From positions 64,555,132-64,619,131 of the forward strand of contig JBCFYV010000001.1 in assembly GCA_039000515.1 (NCBI GenBank): a stretch of 64,000 bases of DNA, in the 5' to 3' direction. Source of the stretch: Timema cristinae. Taxonomy: Eukaryota > Arthropoda > Insecta > Phasmatodea > Timematidae. The position numbers and the translations under genes were made by a program. Position 1 is the first letter of the stretch; each line of letters opens with the position of its first letter. Of this stretch, positions 45,963 through 57,029 are shown piece after piece. The notes beneath the pieces are model-generated. The model was not told the DNA's origin. It did not search any database and saw only the letters and a list, made by a program, of their open reading frames with translations.

Positions 45963-46815
45963 CATTCATAATTTGTTAGTTACCTTTTGTATAAAAACAT
46001 AGAGATAATTTTCCTTAAGTGAGGTTGAGGTTGAGGTCACCTCAACATTTCTTATCTGTCAAGCGTGTCCTGTAATTGAGTGAAACCTTTTTTATCTCTA
46101 TTTAAAACGTTTGTTATATAATACTGCATGACCATGACAAATATTCAACAACAGTTGATGCCACGATGTGAAAAAATTAAACTCTATGTTTGTATCCAAG
46201 CAATATTTTATTTACTTTGACAAAAAAAGTTTTCTATAAAAACTGCAAAAACATTGTGAGTTTTTCAAATGTTCTACATCCACACCTTAACAACTAATTT
46301 ACTTACTCTCTGGCACTAGGAACTCTCTCTTTGATATCCATTCTGATGTTATCCTCCCATCTGTTGGGTTTGCCAGTCAGTACCTGAACAAGGTTCTAGA
46401 CTCTCCCACTCGCGCTGCCTATCGTAATCTACGACTTGTAATGTCATCACATTTTGGACCAAATATATTTCTATGCCCCTTGTTTTCATCGTGGGAGATC
46501 ATGTTTCCCACCCACAGGGCAACTGGTACAATCTGAGTTGTACATGCCTTGAAAGCAGACGAGATGACCGAGTAACTGCATGCACGTCCGGCTGTATTAT
46601 TTTCTTAATTTAAAATATAATAATGTTATTGCCTGTTATAATTGCTCCTTATCAACAACAACTTTAAATGTATTTGGTTTAGTTGGCTCATGATAGCGTT
46701 GGCATTTTTTCCAGTTAGTAAATTACTCAACAGTGTTTCTGTTTGACAATAAGGCCTAATGGGTAAATGAATATGGAAAAAAAAGTTAAAAGTGAGTGAA
46801 GAAAGCCTACCTAGG

Positions 46816-49087
46816 CAGGGTGTCTACTGGGTCACGAAAGTCACTAATTGGAGAAAAAAAATAGTCACGAAAAAGTCACAAATTTTTAATATCTTGGTCA
46901 TAAAGTCACGAAAATAATTTTAGTTTGAATTTCCCGCACATCGTAACAACGCGAATGCTTCAAAGATAGCGCTATTCACTAAACGTGATGGCACACGCCA
47001 GTCGGAAGTTGCCTGATTGTTTTGTTTGTGATTCCAACGACAAGGTTAACATTCGCCATCTTGTATTAAATTTTAATGTGGCGTTCTACTTGTCTCATGG
47101 GTGCTGTGAGTGCATTATGCCGTGTGTGTGTGTTTGTGTGTGTGTGTCTACAAATAATGGTTTTTGAGTGAATAAATTGAAATTCAGGTTTTGTAGACGA
47201 TACGGGAAAATACCAGGACATTTTCTACACAAAACGTGCGTTCATCTGTGTTGTGGATCTGGATCAAGATGTTGGCGGCAATTATCATTTTTTTACGCTT
47301 TCAGTGATCCGACTGCAATTTGAAGGCGGTGTAAAATGTATATTATAATTTCAAATTAACGTTGGCAACAAATAGAAATCATTTTCGCAGTGAAATATGG
47401 CTTTTTTTTTTTTAATATAAAATAATACAATTAGTGTTAATATTTTATCCTTGATGTAATTCATTTAATTTTAAAGACCATTCATTCAAAACAGTTGAAA
47501 TTTACCAATTTTTAAAATGATTTTTGTTGTCTTATGGGCACATAAAATATTAGGCCTAAATTATTTTTGAATTGTGTGTTGCAAAAAAAATCCTTAATTT
47601 TTTTGGGGGCATTCAAAGATTTTATATGTGAAGTTTAGGCTACTCTGTTAAAAGATGCCTGGTAAATGTTCGTTCAAAGAGTTTTGGCTAACTGATGAAG
47701 AAAATAAATACCCTGTTGAAGATGACCAGTATAAGGCTTATTGTACATTTTGTAAATCGAAATTTGATATAAGCCACAGTGGGTTGAATGGAGTGAAAAT
47801 TCATGGAAAAGGTAAGAAGCATTTGGAACTAACCTCTGCCCTACTCCAAGGTAAGCAAAAAACTCTCATTTTTATATCTTCTGAAAAAGTTGGATGTAAA
47901 CAGTCAGAACCGGCAAAAGAATTATTACCTTCCACAAGTAGGCCTACTTCTGAAAATGATGTATATTTGGTTGCAGCTTTGTCTACATTAGTTGTTTCAT
48001 CTTCCTCATCTCTTGGAGGACCTTTAAGTAAATGATATCTTGAAAGCAGAAATTCTCTGTTCCATGAATAAGGTTATGACTCATAATTCTGACAGTGTAA
48101 TAGCACAGAAGTTCAAAATGCAAAAAGACAAACTTGACTATTTGACAACCTTTGGTCTTGGCTACTTCTTCCAAGAAAAACTCTCAGCGGAGTTAAAGAA
48201 GATTGCATTTTTTGCAGTTTCACTTGACGAAAGTCTCAATAGAATTGCCCAAAAAGGACAAATGGACATCATTGTCATTGTCATTGTGAAAAACTCAGGA
48301 CAGCTCTTGGCAATTGATGTCAAAAATGAAAATCTATTTTGCTTCTCGGACGTAGACATAGGCTCTGGTGTGAATAAATTTTGTAAAAATGTGAAAGAAC
48401 TTGATGTACAGCTCTTTAGAAAAGATTGCAGTCACTTCTTAGTGGAAATGTTTCAAAAACTGACTGGGCCTAGGTCTCCATTACGAAAGTGCATGGTGAA
48501 AGGTGCTTCATGCCTTTCACCAGCAGTATTGACTAGTGGCACTCTAAGAGTACAACGGGTTAACATAGCACTCGAACAACTCACTTCAAACAACCATATT
48601 GCATACATTGAATCTGGACATATAAGAAAAAACAACATTGGAAACTGTAAATAAACTCGAGGCAAAGAAAAGAAAACTTCTCCAACAGGCTGAAGAAGAG
48701 GCTTCAGCACTTCAAACTGAAATCGACTTGGAGAAAAGACGACTGAGGCAGATGTAAATCCTGTATGTTGTGATTTTGTGTATAAACTAAATATTAGGTG
48801 ACAAATTTGAACAATATTAGATGTTTATGTTTGTTGAGAGACTTCAGCTTCTGGTAGCTTCAAACATCTTTAATTACAAGTAAGTTTTCTTGTTGGTATG
48901 ATTATAGTAATAGTTTCTACTTGTGTTTGTTATTATAATATCTAGGCCCGATGTACAATATAATGTTTGACCGTTTACCGAAGGATTTTTTTTTTTGCAC
49001 CTCATTACTGCCAGTTTGGGCTTTGTGGCCAAAAAAGGTCACCAAAAAGTCACGAATTTTTGTTCCTCTAACTGAGTAGACACCCTG
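46816..49087 (+). mobile_element. hAT-like transposon, 2.27 kb, with 5-bp target duplication
   Basis: The left end starts CAGGGTGTCTACTGGGTCAC and the reverse complement of the right end starts CAGGGTGTCTACTCAGTTAG: 13 identical terminal bases. Subterminal GTCACGAAA and GTCACGAATTTTT repeats lie inside both ends. The flanks are CTAGG on each side (46811-46815 and 49088-49092), a 5-bp duplication as reported for the hAT5 group. The interior contains a broken BED-finger transposase (47655-48757). Confidence 0.8.
47655..48757 (+). pseudogene. hAT transposase with BED-like zinc finger, frameshifted and internally deleted
   Basis: The start at 47655 begins MPGKCSFKEFWL and contains Y-C-T-F-C-K-S-K-F...G-x-x-x-x-x-x-H-x-x-x-x-K-H, a BED-like CC-HH finger at residues ~30-57. 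The frame ends at 48035, and a shifted frame from 48040 continues with ...SVIAQKFKMQKDKLDYL...FFAVSLDESLN...QMD, the hAT 'F-S-x-D-E-S' segment with the first catalytic Asp. It then jumps, at about residue 100 of that frame, to sequence typical of the C-terminal region, so the middle of the catalytic domain is missing. A third segment to TAA at 48757 gives a Lys/Glu/Gln-rich coiled-coil tail (KLEAKKRKLLQQAEEEA). It lies within the element's terminal repeats. Confidence 0.75.
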
Positions 49088-49379
49088 CTAGGGAAAGATG
49101 AAACCAAAACAAAACAGTTTAACAGTTCTTTAATCAGACATTGGGAGCCGGCCTACGAGTACAACAGTTCTTAGTCAGACAGTGGGAGCTGGCCCACCAA
49201 TGGATTACCAAGTCTTGATTACCACCAGGCCTCAACATATGATACAGTGGATCCATCGTAAGAGTTTAGGTAACTAACGTCTATATAAAGTTACCATATC
49301 TACCCTCATTTGTCCATTCGCAAGTCCATATGTAGTGTCACTGTTACAACCTCCACAACAATCATTCATCCAACCATTA

Positions 49380-49640
49380 TTAACTTACTATTTCCATCCT
49401 ATCACCAGGTCAGTTTAGTAAAATGCATCCATTTTCTTCTTTCCATCCACCCTTCATCCTTCTACTCTGACTTGAACACTTTCTGTTATCTGCTCCTCTC
49501 ACATCTTTCTTGATATGCATTGCAGTATTTTTCCTACATACTTCATCTCCATCACTCTTTGGTATTCTCTCCTTTCCCGTCATCATTACATCCCCATACC
49601 GTTTATTTTCGATTTCTCTTTTTCTTGTTAAAAACTCCCG
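49380..49640 (-). mobile_element. LINE 3' fragment, minus strand
   Basis: The order AGGTCAGTTTAGTAAAATGC ... TGACTTGAACACTTTCTG ... CTTGATATGCATTGCAGT ... CCTACATACTTCATC parallels 50258-50470 in the neighbouring LINE. It is a second, 5'-truncated copy of the same family. Confidence 0.6.
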
Positions 49641-50245
49641 ACTATCTGCAGGCAGATTATTCGCTCTGCAGTGGCAAGAGAAATGATATAAAAGTGTATT
49701 ATTTAGACAGTGGATTGATTGGTGGTGATAGTAATTTCACAACAGTTTGGCATACTAATTTTTTGTCAAACAAGTTCCTAATAGGAAAGTGAGAGTCATG
49801 AATTGAAATAGTTCATTTTGAAAATCAAGGCTTTTATAAAATATTTTGTCTAGTGTTAACACAATTATTTGCTATCGTTCAAATTAAGTTTAATTTCTTA
49901 TTGAAGGAAACTAACGACAAATAAAGTGGAAATATGTACCAAAGCATAACATAATGATATTACCAATCATATGTCTTAATCTTAGTTATCTTGTTCACTG
50001 ATAGTTTTTAATTTGAGAAAGACCATATATTTCAAGTTCAGTACTTTGTGAACAAAAAACAAGAGAAATTTTGAAAGAAAGTGAGTGTAGATTTCAGGAA
50101 TGACAGTACAAAAAAAATCAACACGAATTCATAAACTAAACTGCTCAAATATTTGTTCACCTGAATTATTTCATAAATATTTAATGATTACTAAGTTTAA
50201 TCACTTAAAATATTTATTTTGTCACTTATCCCTATTGTTTGGTCA

Positions 50246-51342
50246 GTCATCATCATCATCAACTGTTTCCAGCTTGTGGCCGGGTTACTTTTGTAAAATA
50301 CCTCCATCTTTCTCTTTTCTTTCACCTCACTTGAACACTTGCTGTTATTTTCTCCTCCCATCTCTTTCTTGGCCTCCCTTGCAGTCTTTTTCCCACATAC
50401 TTCATTCATTTCCAACATTTTTTTGGCATCCTCTCTTTTTCCATCCTCATTACATGTCCATACCATTTCAGTCTTGATTCCTCTACTATTTCATGTGGCC
50501 CCTGTATCCCCATTCTTTACCAGAAAATTTAATTCCTAATGTTGTTTCTCCTCGTGACAGTTAACATCCTCATCACAACATCATACCCTCTCAGTCTTGC
50601 TTCCTCTACTATCTCGTGTACTTCCTGTATTCTATTCTTTCCTGTATAACTTCATTCCTAATCCTGTTTCTCCTCGTGACAGCTAACATGTTCCTCACAA
50701 ACTTTATTCCCATGTCCTTCACTTTCCTAGTCTCTTACATTCACTCTCAATGTTTCTGCTGCACATGTGACAATAGGTACAAAGTACGCCCTGTGTAACC
50801 CTTTCTCCTCACCTCTACACACATATAGAACAACTATACTTGCTTTCCTCATCTCATTAAATCCTTTTTCCTCAATCACGGTTCCAAGATATTTTACTTT
50901 ATGTATTTTTCTGAGGTCTACTCCATCCAATGTTAAAGCTATACTAGGCCTTATCCTCTTCCTTGTTATTACCACCACTTCACACTTTGCCATGCTAAAT
51001 TTCATTTCACACCCTTTCATTTCCTCATTCCATTCTTGTAGTTGTTCCTGTACTTCCTTTTCCTTCTCCCCCCATACACTCAAGTTGTCGGTAAACATTT
51101 TCCGCCCAGAGTTTTCTTGACACTTTCCATTACCATTACAAATTGTAATGGTGAAAGGGCACTCCCCTGCTTCCCTCCATTTTTTATTTGGAACCACTCT
51201 GTCCTTCCACTCTCTGTCTTAACACAACTCCTGTTATCTTCATACATGCTCTTCGTTCTATTTACAACTCCTCTTTCCATCACTTACCAAACTTTATTTC
51301 TATCCACGCTATCATATGCCTTCTCCATATCCATAAATGCAT
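50246..51342 (-). mobile_element. APE-type LINE, 3' part (reverse transcriptase palm/thumb and tail)
   Basis: On the minus strand, 51340-51080 gives AFMDMEKAYDSVDRNKVW, the reverse transcriptase 'F-x-D-x-x-K-A-Y-D' motif A, followed by M-Y-E-D and the 'WFQIKNGGKQGSALSP' motif B. The 51197-50727 frame then gives ...KVKYLGTVIEEKG, the conserved region after the palm. Motif C (F-A-D-D) is damaged: FTDN is read. The tail reaches (ATC)n at 50246. A ~128-bp block around TTTCTCCTCGTGACAG is duplicated in tandem (near 50545 and 50673). Frameshifts occur throughout. The element continues at 54420 after an insertion. Confidence 0.8.
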
Positions 51343-51559
51343 GATGCTAAGCACAACCAAAGTACAAGCAAACTATAAGCTGCTTGGTAGGACAATCAAT
51401 GAGGCAATATCTCAAGTCTCGCCAAAGTCTGGTCTCGAGCTTGCTTTGGCTGTACTTTGCCTAGACTTTGACAATATTTCTACAACATGGTGCTGCGCGC
51501 ATATACGATCAAGGCAGCTCTTTTCACGACTATAATAGCGGGTCTAGATCATCTCGATA

Positions 51560-51825
51560 TTCCTTTTTTGGACATTTTTGACAAGTTTTAGAAGATTATG
51601 AAGTGGTGAGAATTCCTCGAAGGCATGAAAGGGATTTAGAGAATCCTTTGCAGGCTTATTCTGATGACCAATTTCGTCAAATATTTTGATTTTGGAAGGA
51701 AGTTGTTTGTCAGGATTCCTTGTCTATGTTGGGACTGGATATTACTAACACACGACTATTATTTCCACTTCTTCCAATGCAGCAACTACTAATTGTCTTA
51801 CGATTTTATGCCACGGCAATCTTCC
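51560..51825 (+). pseudogene. Harbinger/HARBI1-like transposase N-terminal fragment
   Basis: The plus strand reads (E)DYEVVRIPRRHERDLENPLQ, then Y-S-D-D-Q-F-R-Q-I-F, and after a stop (TGA, where another family member would have R/K-F) LFPLLPMQQLLIVLRFYATAIFQ before GTAGG. This matches the N-terminal 'NP-x-x-x-x-D-x-x-F-x-x-x-F-R...L-x-x-L-R-F-Y-A-T-G-x-F-Q' segment of Harbinger transposases, including the usual position of the downstream splice donor. The internal stop and missing DDE exons mean it is not functional. Confidence 0.65.
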
Positions 51826-52499
51826 AGGTAGGCCTAATACTTCAATATAAATACTTTTGTTTAAAATTGTTATTTTTAATATTACCAAACTAAAAAAAGG
51901 ACGTATGCTAGGACATGTTAGTTTTTGAGAGGAAACCACTAATTTAATTTATTGTATATCCCTTAACTTATATTATTTTGGCTTTTATATATATGTATTA
52001 TACACGGTTAAGTTTCTAGGCGATTTTTTATATAGCAATGTGTTTGCTAATAACACTGCAAATATTTCAGTAGTTAGTCTACTTTAATGATAGGCTTATA
52101 TTATTGAAGCAAGTTGTTAATATGTCTATTATTTTGTAATTTATATTGAATTTTATGGAGGATAGGATTTTGGTTGGAGTAATATTTAGGTGTCTGCGAG
52201 CTTGGGTTTTTTCATTTGAGTCGAGTTTTTTTTTTAAAGTTACTGAGTTTGAGTATAGGCCTATTCATAATTTTAAAATGTTAAAAACTATATTAAAACA
52301 CATGTTCTCAAAATAGGAATGATACTCATTTTAATAAACAGTAAATACTTTTGAAAAAAAAAAGTTAAATAATGGTAATATTGGTTTTTAAATTAGAAAT
52401 AACACTTATAAAGCATAATTTAAAAACCAAGAACACTCACATAAAAATCTAATAAATAAACAAATAATTTAAATAGTTTTAACACTCATGTCTTTAAGG

Positions 52500-52640
52500 A
52501 CATTTAATGCCAGGCCTCCACCGTGGTCCAGATCCCATATTAAACTGTAGGTCCTCCATTTAATTTCACAATCACCCTACCATTACACATTAGCGTAAGT
52601 GCGTATAATGTGAACGAGTAATAATAATAATAATAATATA
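52500..52640 (+). mobile_element. 5'-truncated SINE inside the DNA transposon
   Basis: AATGCCAGGCCTCCACCGTGG, then AAACTGTAGGTCCTCCATTT, TTAGCGTAAGTGCGTATAA and a (TAA)n tail match the body of the 5222 SINE in the same orientation. The tRNA-like head is lacking. Confidence 0.85.
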
Positions 52641-52726
52641 AAAAAGGACATTAAAATTACACCAACAATTATAAAACAAAGTTAATAAAATGAATAATTG
52701 CATGATGGCTTGGAACTTTATAGCAC

Positions 52727-53126
52727 GACAATGTAGAAACAGTGTACAGTGATGTAAGGTAAGTGATAGTGAAGGAAGCCAACCTGAAAGGATAGTTAGG
52801 TTAGGCCTTGATAATAACACACTTCTCTTCATGTCTTCTTAGACTTTCACACTTCCCACTTCTTTCAAACTTCCACAGTTACACACTAGTTTGGATTTTT
52901 GGGAATATTACGTTTTCATTGATGTTTTTTCATATGAAAAAATAAATATTTCCGAAAATTCAAAACAATGTGCAGCTGTGCAAGTTTGAAAAAGTGGAAA
53001 GTGTAAAAGTTTAATAAGACATGAAGAGAAGTGTGTTTGTTCCTATCTAGGCCTAAACTAACTATCCTTTCAAGTTGGTTTCTTTAACTATCACTTTACA
53101 TTATTGTAGAGTGTTTCTACACTGTC
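52727..53126. repeat. long inverted repeat (foldback), arms ~160 bp
   Basis: The left arm (52727-52885) contains GACAATGTAGAAACAGTG, AACCTGAAAGGATAGTTAG and CACACTTCTCTTCATGTCTT. The right arm (about 52966-53126) is its reverse complement with scattered mismatches, separated by about 80 bp. The arms end in GACARTGTAGAAACA. It is probably a MITE or hairpin element inserted in the larger transposon. Target duplications were not resolved. Confidence 0.8.
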
Positions 53127-54419
53127 TTGATCAAAGTTAATACAATTGACATTGTAATAAGCTAATATTTCCCCAAAATATGCTTTAGTAACTTAATTTA
53201 CTGTATAAGAAAATGTAAAAATCATAAACAATTAGAAATTTTAAGTGTTTTGTATTTTGTTTATTATTCCTTAGTGTGATCGAGTATTATCACATCTTTT
53301 GTTCCATTTCCATTCCTCTATGTGCACTTGCACAGGCTCTTGTTAGACATTATTTTATTGAGAAATCGACTTCAATTTAATTTTTAATGTTTATCAAAGT
53401 TGATGCTAATACTTTAAAATTAAAAATAATATTTCTAGCAAACAATATGAAATAGTAAGTGCTTTTTATAATGCAAATGTGGTGCTTACTATTCCATTTT
53501 AAAAATTAATTCTTAAGTGACAAGCTCGAGTTCAGGTTTGAAGTATGAGTACTCGCAGAGCCCTACTAAAGTGTATTGTTCAGGTTTGTTAATTCCTAAG
53601 AATATTTAAGCAATTCTGAGAATTTGTTATTTAGGCCTACATTTTCATTTAAACCATCATAATAATGTAGGTCTAAACAATAGAGTGTGTATGTTAATAG
53701 TAAAAACACTTTTTTAATGTAGCTTATAATGACAAAATATATATTTTATTGAATGTTCGTAATTTGTGAATCTCCTCCCTCATTTTTTATGACTTATATA
53801 AGAAAATATTAAAATTGATTTAATAACTTTACTAACTAACTTCTACTTTTCTTTTAACCAAAATCATACTATAGCTTTATCTTTGCGTGTAACGAAAGCA
53901 AGCTGTTTCGAGGTCAAGTTTAGAGTGTACCACGAACATTAAGAACTTGAAAGATTTTATGTTATTAGCAATTAATTTTGTTAATAAACCAACTTCTTTA
54001 TTGATATTCATCGGTATAGTATAACAGATTCAAATAAAAGGCCTACGAAAACCGCTCACCTTTTGGTAACTACCACTAGAGTTGAAACTCCTGGTTTTTT
54101 CTTCCCACGCTCTCTTCTTCGCAGCTTAACTCCCTACATCCAGTTTTTTACTTTCTATAATCGTGTGAGTCTTGATTTGCTCCAGTAAATATATTCGCTC
54201 GTGCTTGTTTATGTTTTTCCGCCATTTTCAGAAATATTTGGGTGTTTATGATCAGGTTTGTTAACTTTATGAGCAAAATCATCACTATAGAATGCAGTGG
54301 ATATAGAGAATTTTATTTCCCGCTGGGGTGTGGTACCCCTGTGTATGATTTTATCATGTGACTGCTCACCAGACGTTATAGCAAGTCATCCGTTAGACTT
54401 AGCCTGTGCTTAGCATCAT

Positions 54420-55790
54420 TCTTGCCTACGAGCCCAAGTCTTTCCCATATTCATAACTTCATCAGCTGTCGTATGGGAAAGTTAAAGTCTAATGTACATC
54501 TCTGTTCCCTAAATTCGTGCTGTTCCTATCTCTACTTTCCTTTCATTTTATTTATTATTCTCTTTTCCAGTATCTTCTCATATATTTTTGTACAGTGGCA
54601 TATCAGCGTTATCCCTCTATATTTGTACACCTCTTTCTCTCTCCTTTCTTGAAAATAGGTACTATAACACCTTTTTTCCAGTCTTCTGTTACCTTGTTCC
54701 TCTTCCAAACCACTCTCAGCGTTCTGTATAACGATTGTATAGCTGCTTCACCTGCTGGTCTTATCATTTCCACAGTCAATCCGTCCACACCCGGTGCTTT
54801 TCCTTGTTTCATCCTCTTTAAAGCATCCTCCACCTCTTTCTCCCTCTTCTTCTCTTTCTTCCTACTCTTCTCTTTGACTCTCATTTCTTTCCTCTTCTGA
54901 GTTGAACATTTTCTCAAAATATCTCATCCATAGTACCTGTTCTTCCACTCCTGTCTTCAATGTTCTTCCTTCTTCGCACATCATTCTAACTTCTTGTCTT
55001 TAATCTTTCCTCCTGTTTCTTAGATGACTATATAACACCTTCTTTCTTCCTTCCACGTCCCGCTCCACCATTTCTATTCAATTTTGAATCCAAACCCTCC
55101 TGGCTTCCTGTATAACTCGCTTCACTTTTTTCTTCTTTTTCCTATATTCTTTCTCAGTTTCCTCATTCCTCTCCTTCTGAATGCTCTGCTTCTTGCCTTT
55201 CTTAGATTTTTTAATTTTATAGCCTTCACACCCTTATTCTTCTTTCTTGTCTCACTACCTTTATTCTACATTCCCATCCCTCTCTCTGTCACCAACAACC
55301 TGTGGTCACTATCTAAGGAAACACTTTTTATTATCTTGATGTTTAAGGTCTGTCTTTTCATTTCTTCATCCATGATAAAGTAGTCTAATACCGACTTTTG
55401 CTCCTCATCCCAAATGTATATAGAGATTTTATGGTTTTATCTTTCTTTCTTTAACCAGCTGTTTACCACTTTCATTTTATTTCATGTACATAACTCCAAC
55501 AGCCTTCTAGCCTCCTCGTTTCTCTATTCCCATCCTTCTTTCCCTGACACCACCTCAAACACTACTTTATTTTTTCCTACTTTTGCATTAAGATCGTCCA
55601 TCACTATCTGACACTCGCTTCCCATATGCCTTTCTAGGTCTTCCTCAAACTTGTGTTTTCCTTCTGTTGGGCACCCCACTTGTATCACCCACACCTTTGT
55701 TCTGCTATAATTTATTGTCATCACTATTTCATCATTCATCCCCACTACCTCTGCCTGCAGCCCTTCTCTCACTATGAAGCCTACTCAGTT
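54420..55790 (-). mobile_element. APE-type LINE, 5' part (endonuclease and reverse transcriptase N-terminus)
   Basis: On the minus strand, 55772-55524 contains WVIQVGCPTEGKHKFEEDLE then SECQIVMDDLNAKVGK, the apurinic-endonuclease-like 'G-D-L-N-A-x-V-G' motif with G changed to D. The 54917-54609 frame gives KRMKQGKAPGVDGLTVEMIR then WKKGVIVPIFKKGERKRCTN, the conserved start of the reverse transcriptase (fingers, motifs 0-2). Sequence up to 54420 leads to GLVGKN, where the transposon interrupts. The architecture (APE then RT, 'GKAPGVDG', TTGATGATGA tail) fits an RTE/CR1-like LINE. Multiple frameshifts are present. Confidence 0.8.
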
Positions 55791-56073
55791 CATAATATGT
55801 TGATAGGATCAAAATTAATCACATTATTATTGTTATATTTTTACATATTGTTCAATAATGGACCCTTTGGCCATTTTTGGACAATATGTAAAAATATTTT
55901 CATCGAATACTCACACAAAAAATAAGGAACAAAACATATTTGTTTGGGGAGTAAATATATACAGACATAACCGTTTCTATTGGATCTTTGATTGATAATA
56001 AAAGCCAAAGTTACGGTAGTTTAACTTTACCAATAACTCCCTGGTTCTCTCTAGTTTTATCCTTTTGTTGAAG

Positions 56074-56217
56074 ATGAGAGTTGTGAAAGTGCCTTTGGGA
56101 GAAATCTACTCCAGGATTCCTTCCTTCAATAAAGAAGATTCCAACAGCCTGATTACTAACTACTATCAGAGTGAACCAGGCTCCATCAAAAACACCTGTA
56201 TTATTGAGCTGCTTATG
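56074..56217 (+). CDS. nardilysin-like protease, internal exon C
   Basis: The 144-bp phase-0 exon lies after CCTTTTGTTGAAG and ends before GTGAGT. Its 48 residues include VVKVPLGEIYSRIPSFNKED, then SNSLITNYYQSEPGS and CIIELLM. This aligns with the nardilysin segment 'V-x-x-L-P-S-G-x-x-x-x-K-V-x-x-x-N-K-x-D-x-N-S-x-V-T-x-Y-Y-Q-S-G...ELL', in which the Y-Y-Q block is conserved through M16A proteases. It follows exon B directly in the protein. The next expected segment (E-P-x-F-x-x-L-R-T-x-x-Q-L-G-Y) was not found in the remaining 7.8 kb. The minus-strand frame over the same bases is a shadow. Confidence 0.88.
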
Positions 56218-56239
56218 GTGAGTCAACAACTAGGATTGT

Positions 56240-56770
56240 ATTAGTTTAAATCCACCAAGCCAATGAGTCTCCTGTTCTAGATATAACTGGGTAATTTAGG
56301 TAAGCATTAGCTTGAACGCTAGCAGAATTTGCCTTGCCTTCACCCATGTCCTGCTTCTGCACAAGATACTCAAACTTGCACCCAAGCAATTTAGAGCAGA
56401 GACTGACGATAGTGTCTTTGGATGGCATACTAAGTGAAGACTTTACTTTTGAACAGAACAAAACAACATATTTGATATATAGTCTTTCTTGTTGTCTTCA
56501 ACCACTAACAGCCTGAACCTAGGGTCGGCAGACACAGCTAGACACAATCCACAATTGTTGCCACCACAGGGGAATCTCGCCCTGAGTATATAAGAGTTTG
56601 GAGAACATCTCCTATACCATTTAAAACAGGCCTTATTATTGAGAAAGTGGGGTATTTCTCACCAATTAATTCAGTATTGGCTACAGAAAAAGTTTCAAGC
56701 ATTTCTATAAATGCAGCTGCCAGTTTCCAATAAATTTGGTTAAATGGTCTATTTTGTTGTCAGAATTTGC
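56240..56770 (-). pseudogene. hAT transposase C-terminal relic
   Basis: The minus strand reads IEMLETFSVANTELIGEKYP then TFSIIRPVLNGIGDVL, like the hAT region 'F-x-x-A-T-x-x-L-S-x-x-x-Y-P-T-L-S-x-x-x-P-x-x-x-x-L'. After several frame breaks it continues with SVQANAYLNYPVISRTGDSLAWW, like the C-terminal dimerisation motif 'E-x-x-x-Y-L-x-x-P-x-x-x-R-x-x-D-P-L-x-W-W'. It is interrupted by stops and shifts. It lies 25-550 bp downstream of nardilysin exon C on the other strand. No terminal repeats were identified. Confidence 0.6.
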
Positions 56771-57029
56771 TAGATCTAATAAGAAATGCTCTCTTTGTTG
56801 AGCGAGCATTGGGAGAATTGTTTGTTCGTTGTGTTTGTGTTGATTTTATTAGCTCATGGTCTGGTTTTTTCCAAATGGATTTGCTGCTTTTGAAGCTTTT
56901 TATGAACTTAGCAGTTATGTTAAGTACAATGCTCCTCAATTGCTCAGGCTTTCTTGAATAGTATTGCTACACCCTGGTGTTACTTTTTTTGTGATCTTCA
57001 ATCACTATCTTTAGAATGTGTAATTACAT

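Larger units (their letters stand above)
51343..54417. mobile_element. 3.1-kb DNA transposon inserted in the LINE (PHIS/Harbinger-like, AT target duplication)
   Basis: The ends are GATGCTAAGCACA and, at the right, its exact reverse complement TGTGCTTAGCATC: 13-bp terminal repeats. Each end is flanked by AT. Removing the element and one AT joins the LINE reading frame exactly, through ...GLVGKN-AFMDMEKAYDS. A 2-bp AT duplication is typical of the ISL2EU branch of the PHIS (PIF/Harbinger-ISL2EU-Spy) group rather than classic Harbinger (TWA). A Harbinger-like transposase N-terminus is at 51560-51825. The rest holds a SINE (52500) and a foldback (52727), and no DDE core was found. Confidence 0.75.
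45609..56073 (+). other. nardilysin intron B-C, 10.5 kb
   Basis: It is bounded by GTTAGT and CCTTTTGTTGAAG. The flanking exons join in phase 0. It holds a SINE, a hAT element and a LINE that was split by a DNA transposon. The stretch 45966-46815 shows no recognised feature. Confidence 0.75.

Noticed and set aside
46985..47167. 60-residue frame with Cys/Val run
   Set aside because: It ends in a TG microsatellite inside the 5' region of a hAT element and has no domain.
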